Shown: positions 56,936 through 64,000 of the stretch, piece by piece | How positions within the stretch are numbered: the stretch's first letter is position 1 | Layout: every line of letters begins with the position of its first letter | NCBI GenBank assembly: GCA_023455425.1 | Contig: JAEYCM010000010.1 | Span: forward strand, 166,947 to 230,946 | DNA length: 64,000 nt | Origin: Bacillota bacterium | Lineage (GTDB): Bacteria; Bacillota; Clostridia; Christensenellales; CAG-138 | Reading direction: 5' to 3' | Notes under the pieces: model-generated | What the model was told of the DNA's origin: nothing | What the model saw: only the letters and a program-made list of their open reading frames with translations | Database searches by the model: none | Made by a program: the position numbers and the translations under genes

Positions 56936-57685
56936 ATGCCATACAATATTGAAGTACAGCATTTAAGGAAAGATTTCGGCGACCATACCGTGCTGCGGGA
57001 TATCGATTTTTCCGTTTCTCCGGGGGACGTTGTCTGCATCATCGGCGCGTCCGGCTCGGGGAAAAGCACGCTATTAAGGTGCATCAACCTGTTGGAGCGT
57101 CCCACGGACGGCAGCATCCTGTTCCATGGGGAGGATATCCAGTCCAAACAGTATCGCGTTGCGGAATACCGCGCGCGGGTGGGTATGGTATTCCAGCAGT
57201 TCAATCTGTTTTATAACATGACGGCGCTTGAAAACTGCGTGGTCGGCCAGATGAAAGTATTGAAGCGCAGCCGTGCCGAAAGCGAAGAAAAGGCGAAGCA
57301 GTACCTTGATAAGGTCGGCATGCTGCCCTATGTCAACGCCAAGCCCAGGCAACTTTCCGGCGGGCAGAAGCAGCGCGTGGCCATTGCACGGGCGCTGTGC
57401 ATGGACCCGGAGGTGCTGCTCTTTGACGAACCCACCTCCGCGCTGGACCCGGAAATGGTGGGGGACGTGCTGCTTGTTATGCAGGACCTTGCAAAAACCG
57501 GCCTTACCATGCTGGTGGTGACGCATGAAATGGGGTTTGCAAAGGACGTCGCGCACCGCGTGGTGTTTATGGACGAAGGCGTCATTGTGGAAGACGATAA
57601 GCCGGACGTCATATTCAACAACCCGTCCCAGCAGCGCACGCGGGAGTTTTTGCGGCGCGTGCTGCGGCCCACGGAAGCACGGTAA
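56936..57685 (+). CDS. Amino acid ABC transporter ATP-binding protein
   Basis: A 249-residue GlnQ/HisP-type ATPase: Walker A GASGSGKST (~36-44), Q-loop MVFQQFNLFYNMTALEN, signature LSGGQKQRVAIARAL, Walker B VLLFDEPTSALDPE, H-loop VTHEM. Two bases after the permease. With the two genes above it makes a full importer under lysine riboswitch control. Confidence 0.95.
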   Translation: MPYNIEVQHLRKDFGDHTVLRDIDFSVSPGDVVCIIGASGSGKSTLLRCINLLERPTDGSILFHGEDIQSKQYRVAEYRARVGMVFQQFNLFYNMTALENCVVGQMKVLKRSRAESEEKAKQYLDKVGMLPYVNAKPRQLSGGQKQRVAIARALCMDPEVLLFDEPTSALDPEMVGDVLLVMQDLAKTGLTMLVVTHEMGFAKDVAHRVVFMDEGVIVEDDKPDVIFNNPSQQRTREFLRRVLRPTEAR

Positions 57686-57690
57686 CGCCC

Positions 57691-59136
57691 TCACCTTCGC
57701 TTTGTCACAATGAACATCACGCGCCTGTGTTTGGGGCGCGGATGAAGCGTGCTTTTATACTCCCTTGTAAGCTGCGCTACCGTGCCCGAAAGCGCGAGGA
57801 TGGCGATGAGGTTGGGAAGCGACATCAGGCCGTTTAACGTATCCGCAATCTCCCATACAAGTCCCATCTCCATGGTGGCGCCAAGCACCGTAAACCCGAG
57901 GAACAGCAGCTGATAGGGCTTTGTGGATTTTGGCCCCAGCAGGAATTCGCAGCAGCGCGTGCCGTAGAGCGACCAGCTGAATATGGTGGCGACGGCAAAG
58001 AACAAAATGCCCACCGCCACGATGGCGGAAGCGCCTTTGTCCGTAAATACGGTGGCAAACGCGCGCACCGTCAGCTCCGCGCCCGCATTCTGCCCGTAGG
58101 CGATGTCGTTTAGCCCCATCAATATGACAAGCGCGGTCACCGTGCAAATGACGATGGTGTCCGCAAACACTTCAAATATGCCGAAAAAGCCCTGTTCTAC
58201 GGGGCTTTTTGTGTTTGCCGCCGCATGCGCGATGGGCGCGGAGCCCATGCCCGCCTCGTTGGAAAATACGCCCCGCCCAATGCCGCGCTGCATGGAAAGC
58301 AGCATGGAAATGGCTGCGCCGCCCGTCACGGCCTCTGGCCGGAATGCCCCTTCCACAATATCTGAAAGCACCTGTCCCAATTTGTCTATGTTGACGCCGA
58401 TCACGACAAAAGCGCCCAAAAGATAAAGCGCGCTCATAAGGGGAATAAACTTCTCCGTGATTTCACCAATGCGTTTCATTCCGCCCAAAATGACCAGCGC
58501 GGAAATAAGCGCCACTACAATGCCCGCGATAAGCTTGATGGTATGCCCATGGAGCACAAGCACGCTGGGGTCGGGATGGAAGCTTTGAAACAGGCTGATG
58601 ACCGCCGTGGAGATGGTGTTCATCTGGGCCATGTTGCCGATACCGAACGCGGCGACCGCCCCAAAGCAGGCGAATATGATCGCAAGCCACCGCCAGCTCT
58701 GCCCCAGGCCGCGCGTGATGTAGTACATGGGCCCGCCGACCCATTCGCCTTTCTCGTTCCTTTTGCGAAAGCGGATGGCAAGAAGGACCTCCGCGTACTT
58801 GGTCGCCATGCCGAATAGCGCGGAGACCCACATCCAGAACACCGCGCCCGGGCCCCCGAGAGCAATCGCGCCCGCAACGCCTGCGATGTTGCCTGTGCCC
58901 AGCGTAGCGGCAAGCGCGGTGGTCACCGCCTGGAACGGGGAAACGGCGCCTTTATCGTGTTTCGTCTCCGCTTTTGCGGAACGAAATATTTTTTTCAACA
59001 CCAGTGGAAAATGGAAAAACTGGAGCCAGCCGGTGCGCATCGAAAAATAAATTCCTGTGCCCATGATCAGGATGAGCATGGGAATTCCCCACACAAATGC
59101 ATTGACGGAAGCGTTTATTTTTGAAACAAGTTCCAA
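57691..59136 (-). CDS. Sodium:alanine/glycine symporter (AGCS family)
   Basis: A 481-residue transporter with about ten helices: TALAATLGTGNIAGVAGAIA (~73-92), GPGAVFWMWVSALFGMATKY, and NEAGMGSAPIAHAAA (~298-312). It imports alanine or glycine with Na+. It starts with TTG at 59136, preceded by AGAGGTG; no ATG with a ribosome site is near. Convergent with the lysine transporter, whose ATPase gene ends 5 bp away, leaving no room for a separate terminator. Confidence 0.93.
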   Translation of the reverse strand: MELVSKINASVNAFVWGIPMLILIMGTGIYFSMRTGWLQFFHFPLVLKKIFRSAKAETKHDKGAVSPFQAVTTALAATLGTGNIAGVAGAIALGGPGAVFWMWVSALFGMATKYAEVLLAIRFRKRNEKGEWVGGPMYYITRGLGQSWRWLAIIFACFGAVAAFGIGNMAQMNTISTAVISLFQSFHPDPSVLVLHGHTIKLIAGIVVALISALVILGGMKRIGEITEKFIPLMSALYLLGAFVVIGVNIDKLGQVLSDIVEGAFRPEAVTGGAAISMLLSMQRGIGRGVFSNEAGMGSAPIAHAAANTKSPVEQGFFGIFEVFADTIVICTVTALVILMGLNDIAYGQNAGAELTVRAFATVFTDKGASAIVAVGILFFAVATIFSWSLYGTRCCEFLLGPKSTKPYQLLFLGFTVLGATMEMGLVWEIADTLNGLMSLPNLIAILALSGTVAQLTREYKSTLHPRPKHRRVMFIVTKRR

Positions 59137-59326
59137 TTCTGCACCTCTTTTCTACTGCCTTGGATGAAATCAAAGCCGCTATTGATTTCTATTGAAGGAG
59201 AGCGGGCGAATATACGCAAACACGCGAAAAAGCGCAGTTGGAAATGAAAACTGTACATCGCATGTTCAAATACGTACATGTGAAAAAACTTATTAGGCCA
59301 ATATAAAATATCAATCATTCTTGGAA

Positions 59327-59350
59327 GCCTTGCATGAATGCGTGCAAGGC
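59327..59350 (+). promoter_or_regulatory. Hairpin in the vanW leader
   Basis: GCCTTGCA, 8-base loop, TGCAAGGC. The ATG at 59334 falls inside this hairpin and so is unlikely to be the start. It may be a terminator for transcription from upstream (T-rich TCCTTT follows) or a leader structure. Confidence 0.5.
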
Positions 59351-59381
59351 GTCCTTTACCATACAGGAAGGAGAGTACGTT

Positions 59382-60785
59382 TTGCGCCGTTACGTTGTAT
59401 TTTTTTCTTTATTATTAGTTGTAGGTATCCTGCTGTTCGGCTGCCAGGCGGTGCCGCGCGGGCAAATTCCGCCGCCGACTTTTAAGCTGGGTGAGGATAT
59501 TACTATAGAAGGAGTGGACGTTTCCCGCATGCAGGTACGGGAAGCGGAGGAAACGCTCAAACGCCATATGCAGGAAAAAATCGACCGCATGATGTATGAG
59601 GTCACGCTCCAAGACGTTCCGGATGCCGGCACCGTCAAAATCGCGGCGGCCGAGATGCCGATTTATACGAACGTGGAAGAAATGGTACGGGAGGCAGCGT
59701 ATCTTCCGCAGCACAACGGGCTTAGGAAACAGCCGAGAGCGCTGGATGTCTCGCTTTCTTTGGATACGGAGGCCGCGCAGGAGCGCATCAAGGATATTTG
59801 CAGCTCTTTTTATGTCGCGCCGGTCGACGCCACCGCGACATTTGACCTGGAGCAGGAAGAATATTTTATATTTACGTCTGAACACAGCGGGCGCGAGACC
59901 GATACGGCGGAGCTGACACAATTGCTTGCACAGGCGGTTGAAACGGAAGAGAGCGCCACGCTTTCGCTTTCCCATACCGTGCTCGATCCGAAATATACCG
60001 AGGCGCAGGCGCGGGCGGAGCACCGGCTGATTTCCACGTTCAGCACCTCGTACGCGAAGTCCCCGCTCAACGCCTCCGGGAGGGTGTTTAACATCACAAA
60101 GGCGGCGGGGCTCATCAACGGCTACCTGCTCAAACCGGGGGAAGAGTTTAATACCAACGGCATACTTGGCCCGCGCAATAAAGAAACCGGCTGGAAAACA
60201 GCCCCCGGCATCCGGGAAGGGCGCTATGAGCAGGAGTATGGCGGTGGAGTCTGCCAAGTGAGCACCACACTCTTTAATGCGGTCCTACTTGCCGATCTCA
60301 CCGTAACCGACCGGCAGCCGCACAGCTGGCCCTCCGGCTATGTGGATATCGGAAGGGACGCCACCATCAGCACGGGCGGGCCAAATTTTAAATTTGTCAA
60401 CAACACTGGGCATGACCTGTATGTCATTGCGGAAACGTCAAGCAAAAAGAAGCTGACGATCTCCCTGTACGGAAAGCCGCTCTATGACGACAGAGTGATC
60501 AAAATTACTTCCGAGCGGGTGGCGACGCTGCCTTCCCTTGGGCAGGAAATCTTGCTGGATGAAAGTCTGCCCGCCAATACGCGGGAGGTCTACCGCGAAG
60601 CGCGCAGGGGCAAGAAGTCAAAGACCTATAAGGAGTATTACGATCTTGACGGCAACCTCATCGAGCGGAAGCTTGCCTATGAGGATACATACCGCTCCAT
60701 CAAGGGTATCGTGTATATTTCTGCCGATCTCTATTACGGGGTGCCGGAGGAGCCGGAGGCGACACAGATATCGATTCCTGAGTAG
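59382..60785 (+). CDS. VanW family lipoprotein with G5-like domain
   Basis: A 467-residue exported protein, starting at TTG 59382 (AAGGAGAG upstream). Signal/lipobox VVGILLFGC, two N-terminal peptidoglycan-binding-like YoaR domains (~30-210), the VanW domain with GEEFNTNGILGPR, EYGGGVCQVSTTLFNAVLLA and PHSWPSGYVDIGRDATIS, and a C-terminal G5-like domain. VanW proteins occur in envelope contexts, including some vancomycin resistance clusters, but their biochemical role is unknown. No van genes lie nearby. Confidence 0.88.
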   Translation: MRRYVVFFSLLLVVGILLFGCQAVPRGQIPPPTFKLGEDITIEGVDVSRMQVREAEETLKRHMQEKIDRMMYEVTLQDVPDAGTVKIAAAEMPIYTNVEEMVREAAYLPQHNGLRKQPRALDVSLSLDTEAAQERIKDICSSFYVAPVDATATFDLEQEEYFIFTSEHSGRETDTAELTQLLAQAVETEESATLSLSHTVLDPKYTEAQARAEHRLISTFSTSYAKSPLNASGRVFNITKAAGLINGYLLKPGEEFNTNGILGPRNKETGWKTAPGIREGRYEQEYGGGVCQVSTTLFNAVLLADLTVTDRQPHSWPSGYVDIGRDATISTGGPNFKFVNNTGHDLYVIAETSSKKKLTISLYGKPLYDDRVIKITSERVATLPSLGQEILLDESLPANTREVYREARRGKKSKTYKEYYDLDGNLIERKLAYEDTYRSIKGIVYISADLYYGVPEEPEATQISIPE

Positions 60786-60924
60786 AGGGATAACTGCCCG
60801 CCGGGTGGGGGTGTGACAGCCATGCGGGCGAAATTTGTTCTTCCATTTTGCGTGGAATTTCATTACAATGGGTGAAGATATATTTTTCCTATTGAATAGG
60901 TAAACACGTAAAAGGATGGAACGG

Positions 60925-61728
60925 ATGAAGTACAGGGCGCTCTTTTTGGATATTGACGACACCTTAATTGGTAACGACAAACGCGTCAGTGAAAAAAATC
61001 TTGAGGCAATCCGCCGCGCGCAGGCGGCGGGCATATTTGTCACCATCTCAACGGGAAGGGGATACCTGGGCTCGACCGGCATATGGAAGCTGCTTGATGT
61101 CCGCGGGCCCGTCATCGTATACGGCGGCGCGCGCGTCATGGATACGACAACCGACGAAGAACTGTTTAGCGCCCCCATCGCCCCGGCGTTAATCCGGGAA
61201 GCGCTCCAGTGCGCGGAGGATTGGGGCCTGCACGGACAGATTTATCAGGGCGATACGGTGATATTCGCCAAAGAGAACGGGTTTAGCAGGAACTATACCT
61301 CGTATCTGAGGCTGCCCTATCTCATAGACCCGGATATTCTCAAAAAAGAATGGCACAATGTACCCAAGGTGCTTGTGTATGCCGAGCCCGGTGAACAGGA
61401 ACGGGAAATGGTGGCCCGCTTTCATCAGCGTTTTCATAACCGGCTGGAGGTCGCATCCTCCAAGCCAGGTTTTATTGAGCTCAACCAGTTCGGCATGAAC
61501 AAAGGCACGGCCATGCTGCGAACGGCTGAGCTTTTGGGCATTTCTCAGGCGGAAACCGTGGCCATCGGGGACAATACGCTAGACCTTCAGATGATACAGA
61601 TGGCGGGGTTGGGCGTGTGCGTGGAAAACGGCCAGCAGGTCGTAAAGGACGTTGCATCGCTTATCGCCCCGGCCTGCGAAGCGGACGGCGTCGCCTGGGT
61701 CATTGAGCATGTTTTGTTAAAGCAATAA
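60925..61728 (+). CDS. HAD-superfamily hydrolase, Cof type
   Basis: A 267-residue Cof/IIB HAD phosphatase. Motif I FLDIDDTLIGND (~6-17; nucleophile D8), motif II TISTGRGY, motif III K in NKGTAML, and motif IV IGDNTLDLQMI. It dephosphorylates sugar phosphates, flavin or cofactor phosphates in known relatives. ATG at 60925 has AAAAGGA; the earlier ATG (60916) overlaps that site. First of three genes with hprK and a ROK kinase. Confidence 0.88.
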   Translation: MKYRALFLDIDDTLIGNDKRVSEKNLEAIRRAQAAGIFVTISTGRGYLGSTGIWKLLDVRGPVIVYGGARVMDTTTDEELFSAPIAPALIREALQCAEDWGLHGQIYQGDTVIFAKENGFSRNYTSYLRLPYLIDPDILKKEWHNVPKVLVYAEPGEQEREMVARFHQRFHNRLEVASSKPGFIELNQFGMNKGTAMLRTAELLGISQAETVAIGDNTLDLQMIQMAGLGVCVENGQQVVKDVASLIAPACEADGVAWVIEHVLLKQ

Positions 61729-61742
61729 AAGGAGGGGATATT

Positions 61743-62666
61743 GTGCAGAGTACGACAATATCGGTGGAGGAATTCGCCAGTTCCCTTGGGTTGACCGTTA
61801 AAAACGAAGGCCGCGGGAATATGGTGATTTCGGAAAGCGAAATCAACCGGCCCGGTTTGCAGCTGACCGGGTATTTCCAGCACTTTGCATATGACCGCGT
61901 ACAGCTCATCGGCAACGCGGAAACCTACTACCTCATGCAGCTTTCCAAGGAGGAAATGCAGAACCGCGTGGGGATACTGATGCAGTACGATATCCCCTGC
62001 GTTGTGTTTGCGCGCGACCATGAGCCGCCCGATGCATTCATGCGGGAGGCGCGGGCGCGGCAGATCCCCATATTCAGCAGCCCCAGGCCCACCACCAAAG
62101 TCAGCCATTCCATCACAAACCTGCTGGACCGTCAGCTTGCGCCTACCATTACAAGGCACGGCGTACTGCTTGACGTATACGGCGTGGGCGTGATGCTCAT
62201 CGGCGAAAGCGGCATGGGCAAAAGCGAAACGGCGCTTGAAATGGTCAAGCGCGGGCACCGGCTTGTAGCCGACGATGTGCTCGAAATCCGCCGCGTGGCG
62301 GACAACCGGCTTTCGGGTACCGCTCCGGCGCTGACCAGGTATCTTTTGGAGATCCGCGGCATCGGCATCATCGATGTGCGGTATATGTACGGCGTGGGCG
62401 CCGTGATACAGGAAAAGTCCATTGATATTGTAATGGAAATGGAAATGTGGGAGGACGGCAAGGCGTACGACAGATTGGGTCTTGATGACCAGACCATTTC
62501 CATATTGGATGTGGAATTGCCCCATATTCTTATGCCAGTGCGGCCGGGAAGAAACCTTGCCATTATTGTGGAGGTGGCGGCGCGCAATTACCGGCTCAAG
62601 AAGCTCGGCTATGATGCGGCCAAGGAATTTGACAAACGATGGATGGAAGAATTGGAAAATATGTAG
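61743..62666 (+). CDS. hprK: HPr kinase/phosphorylase
   Basis: A 307-residue HprK that phosphorylates or dephosphorylates Ser46 of HPr, the centre of carbon catabolite control in Firmicutes. N-terminal domain to ~130; then H-G-V-L-L-D-V-Y, the P-loop GESGMGKSETALEM (~154-167), LVADD (~174-178), and the signature LEIRGIGIIDVRYMYG. GTG start at 61743 after AAAGGAGGGG. Together with the ROK kinase, this is a sugar-metabolism control locus. Confidence 0.96.
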   Translation: MQSTTISVEEFASSLGLTVKNEGRGNMVISESEINRPGLQLTGYFQHFAYDRVQLIGNAETYYLMQLSKEEMQNRVGILMQYDIPCVVFARDHEPPDAFMREARARQIPIFSSPRPTTKVSHSITNLLDRQLAPTITRHGVLLDVYGVGVMLIGESGMGKSETALEMVKRGHRLVADDVLEIRRVADNRLSGTAPALTRYLLEIRGIGIIDVRYMYGVGAVIQEKSIDIVMEMEMWEDGKAYDRLGLDDQTISILDVELPHILMPVRPGRNLAIIVEVAARNYRLKKLGYDAAKEFDKRWMEELENM

Positions 62667-62677
62667 GGGGTAGCAGT

Positions 62678-63628
62678 ATGCTGCATGTGGGTTTTGACAT
62701 TGGCGGTACCAATATTGCGGCAGGCGTGGTGGATGATGACATGCGCATCATCGCCCGGCGCAGCGTCCCGTTTCCCACGGGCAAGCCGTATGCGCACGCA
62801 ATCGGGTTGATGAGAACCATCGTGGAGGAGCTTGCGGGCGAACTCCATATTGCAAGCGGCGAGTTCGGGTCCATCGGCATCGTGGTGCCGGGCAGCATTG
62901 ATCCCGCCTGCGAGCGCGTGCTGCACGCGTATAATCTGCAGTTTCATGATGTTCCGCTCAAAAAAGCCATGCAGGAACAGTATCCAGGTGTTCCCGTATA
63001 CCTTGCAAACGACGCGAACGGCGCGGCGCTTGCCGAACTTCATGGCGGGGCGTTCCGCGGCTGCAAGACAGCGGTGCTGCTCACATTGGGCACCGGCATC
63101 GGCGGCGGTCTCATATTGGGCGGCAAGATGTTCAACGGTGGCTTGGGCCACGGGGTGGAGCTTGGGCATATGGTGCTCATCCACGGCGGGCCGCTTTGCA
63201 CCTGCGGCGTGCACGGCTGTATCGAATCGGTCTGCACCTCCACCTGGCTCATTCAGCAGGGGCGGCGCAGCATCATTGATTATCCCAACGCGCTGATTTA
63301 TACGCAGGCTGAGGGTGACCTTAATAAAGTCACCGCAAAGCTTGTGATCGACTGCGCGAAGGCGGGGGATGCCATTGCGGTGGATATATTCGAGCGGTAT
63401 GTGGACCAGCTTGGCTCGGCCATTACCTCCTGCATCAATTTGCTTGATCCCGAAGTGATCGCTTTGGGCGGCGGGGTCAGCCATGCGGGGGACTTCCTGT
63501 TTGAACCTGTGCGCAAGAACGTACGTAAGAAATGTTTCTTCGAGGAGATCGGGAAGATCGTGCCCGCGCAACTCGGGAACGACGCCGGTATCGTCGGCGC
63601 CGCCATGCTTGCGCGCAACGAAGAATAA
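62678..63628 (+). CDS. ROK-family glucokinase
   Basis: A 316-residue ROK kinase. ATP motif DIGGTNIAAGVV (~7-18), the catalytic GNDAN-like LANDANGAALAE, TLGTGIGGGLILGG, and the ROK zinc signature GH...CTCGVHGCIE (~175-183). It phosphorylates glucose or a related hexose with ATP. Start ATG at 62678 after AGGGGG, 11 bp past hprK, so one transcript is likely. Confidence 0.92.
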   Translation: MLHVGFDIGGTNIAAGVVDDDMRIIARRSVPFPTGKPYAHAIGLMRTIVEELAGELHIASGEFGSIGIVVPGSIDPACERVLHAYNLQFHDVPLKKAMQEQYPGVPVYLANDANGAALAELHGGAFRGCKTAVLLTLGTGIGGGLILGGKMFNGGLGHGVELGHMVLIHGGPLCTCGVHGCIESVCTSTWLIQQGRRSIIDYPNALIYTQAEGDLNKVTAKLVIDCAKAGDAIAVDIFERYVDQLGSAITSCINLLDPEVIALGGGVSHAGDFLFEPVRKNVRKKCFFEEIGKIVPAQLGNDAGIVGAAMLARNEE

Positions 63629-63643
63629 CAAAACAAAAACCAT

Positions 63644-63664
63644 AGAATGATCGGCCGATCATTC
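63644..63664. repeat. Perfect palindrome after the ROK kinase gene
   Basis: GAATGATCGG joined to CCGATCATTC, 20 bp without loop, 16 bp after the stop. No U-tract, so probably not a terminator; possibly a protein site. Confidence 0.45.
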
Positions 63665-63713
63665 AAAGAGTTCGTTATAGGAAAGATCGACTAAGAAGCA
63701 AACATTGCAAAGG

Positions 63714-63755
63714 GTCCCATCTGACGGCGTGTGCGTCAGATGGGACCCTTTGCGT
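63714..63755 (+). terminator. Terminator of the HAD-hprK-ROK operon
   Basis: GGGTCCCATCTGACG, 7-base loop, CGTCAGATGGGACCC followed by TTT: a 15-bp perfect stem. Confidence 0.8.
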
Positions 63756-63790
63756 TAAGAAGTACGCCGTCAACCCTGACGAAAAATCTC

Positions 63791-63853
63791 ATAAAAAGTG
63801 GATTCCGCCACTTTTATAAAAAATAAACAGGGGCTGCTATGCAGCCCCTGTTT
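63791..63853. terminator. Two further hairpins before the next gene
   Basis: TAAAAAGTGG...CCACTTTTATA (63792-63819) and AAACAGGGGCTGC...GCAGCCCCTGTTT (63827-63853) follow in tandem. The second has the shape of a terminator. This 339-bp gap (63629-63967) holds no other gene I can see. Confidence 0.65.
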
Positions 63854-63967
63854 CGAAAAATTTCCGTCCGGTCGCCGTTTCCCGTTCGGTTGCCCTACCC
63901 GCCCGGGTCCCGGTTATGAAGTACAAAGTAGTTCGTTTGCGTCTTATTTAAGGAGGAAGAACAGTCA

Positions 63968-64000
63968 ATGAAGAATACTGTTGTTTTCCGGACGGAAAGA
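63968..64000 (+). CDS. Start of an unidentified gene (partial)
   Basis: ATG at 63968 with a strong AAGGAGGA site (63951-63958) opens a frame (MKNTVVFRTER) that runs off the window. Eleven residues are too few to identify it. The last 15 bases contain TTTCCGGACGGAAA, which matches in inverted form a TTTCCGTCCGG at 63861-63871 in the leader. Confidence 0.5.
   Translation, partial: MKNTVVFRTER

Noticed and set aside
59334..59381. ATG at 59334 as start of the VanW protein
   Set aside because: It lies in a hairpin loop without a ribosome site; TTG at 59382 has AAGGAGAG at correct spacing and begins directly at the signal peptide.
1..64000. CRISPR arrays, rRNA genes or insertion sequences with transposase
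   Set aside because: No regularly spaced direct repeats, no rRNA motifs and no transposase reading frames were seen.

Overview
The window reads as chromosome of a motile, endospore-forming, anaerobic member of the Clostridia (Bacillota). This rests on flagellar flgL-(DUF6470)-fliW-csrA, an Rnf-type operon, the clostridial ispH-rpsA fusion, a cotJABC spore-coat operon, LysM/GH18 spore-type hydrolases, HPr kinase, and strong AGGAGG ribosome sites throughout. Base composition looks moderately GC-rich. The exact lineage cannot be fixed from sequence reading alone.

Layout. 0-1.5 kb: end of a flagellar operon. 1.5-2.3 kb: split TauE/SafE permease. 2.5-6 kb: rnfCDEA operon with no rnfG or rnfB. 6-10.7 kb: two unknown small proteins, holA, a ComEC without its nuclease domain, and a membrane protein. 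10.9-15.3 kb: sirtuin, zinc alcohol dehydrogenase, GntR/ABC transporter operon, ridA. 15.4-22.7 kb: surE, rpiR, histidine phosphatase, flavoprotein, cmk, plsC, ispH-rpsA. 22.8-26.1 kb: acetyltransferase, NlpC/P60 wall hydrolase, acetate transporter. 26.2-31.4 kb: pseudokinase-repeat protein, LysM/GH18 hydrolase, tRNA-Arg(CCG), an interrupted small gene and a frameshifted second LysM/GH18 gene. 31.6-39.1 kb: MBL hydrolase, acyltransferase, lipoprotein, recR-ebfC-dnaX, aminotransferase. 39.4-52.2 kb: a cotJABC operon whose cotJC is split by an 11.6 kb element. 52.4-54.7 kb: ABC exporter. 54.8-57.7 kb: lysine-riboswitch-controlled amino-acid ABC transporter. 57.7-64 kb: AGCS symporter, VanW protein, HAD phosphatase, hprK, ROK kinase, and the start of another gene.

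Main discovery. On the minus strand, the spore-coat gene cotJC is cut after codon 138 (near 51211), and its remaining 63 codons lie 11.6 kb away (39587 to 39393). The intervening DNA carries a large serine recombinase whose stop codon directly abuts one element end, and a 54-codon gene just upstream of it. A good match to a mother-cell sigma-E promoter precedes the two. The element ends are 16-bp inverted repeats (15/16) next to a shared AT dinucleotide. Joining the flanks at that AT restores an uninterrupted 202-residue CotJC with all expected dimanganese ligands, and joining the element ends makes a nearly perfect palindromic attP. This has the design of a skin-like, developmentally excised intervening element, but in cotJC and with non-phage cargo (RsgA-like GTPase, polyferredoxin, aldo/keto reductase and alcohol dehydrogenase with a MerR regulator, diguanylate cyclase, chromate-type transporter pair, ABC-F ATPase).

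Second point of interest: the Rnf-like operon lacks rnfG and rnfB. Its RnfA has lost both cysteines that normally hold the membrane iron-sulfur cluster, while RnfE keeps its pair, and the RnfD flavinylation motif is altered. It may be a divergent complex with a changed electron path.
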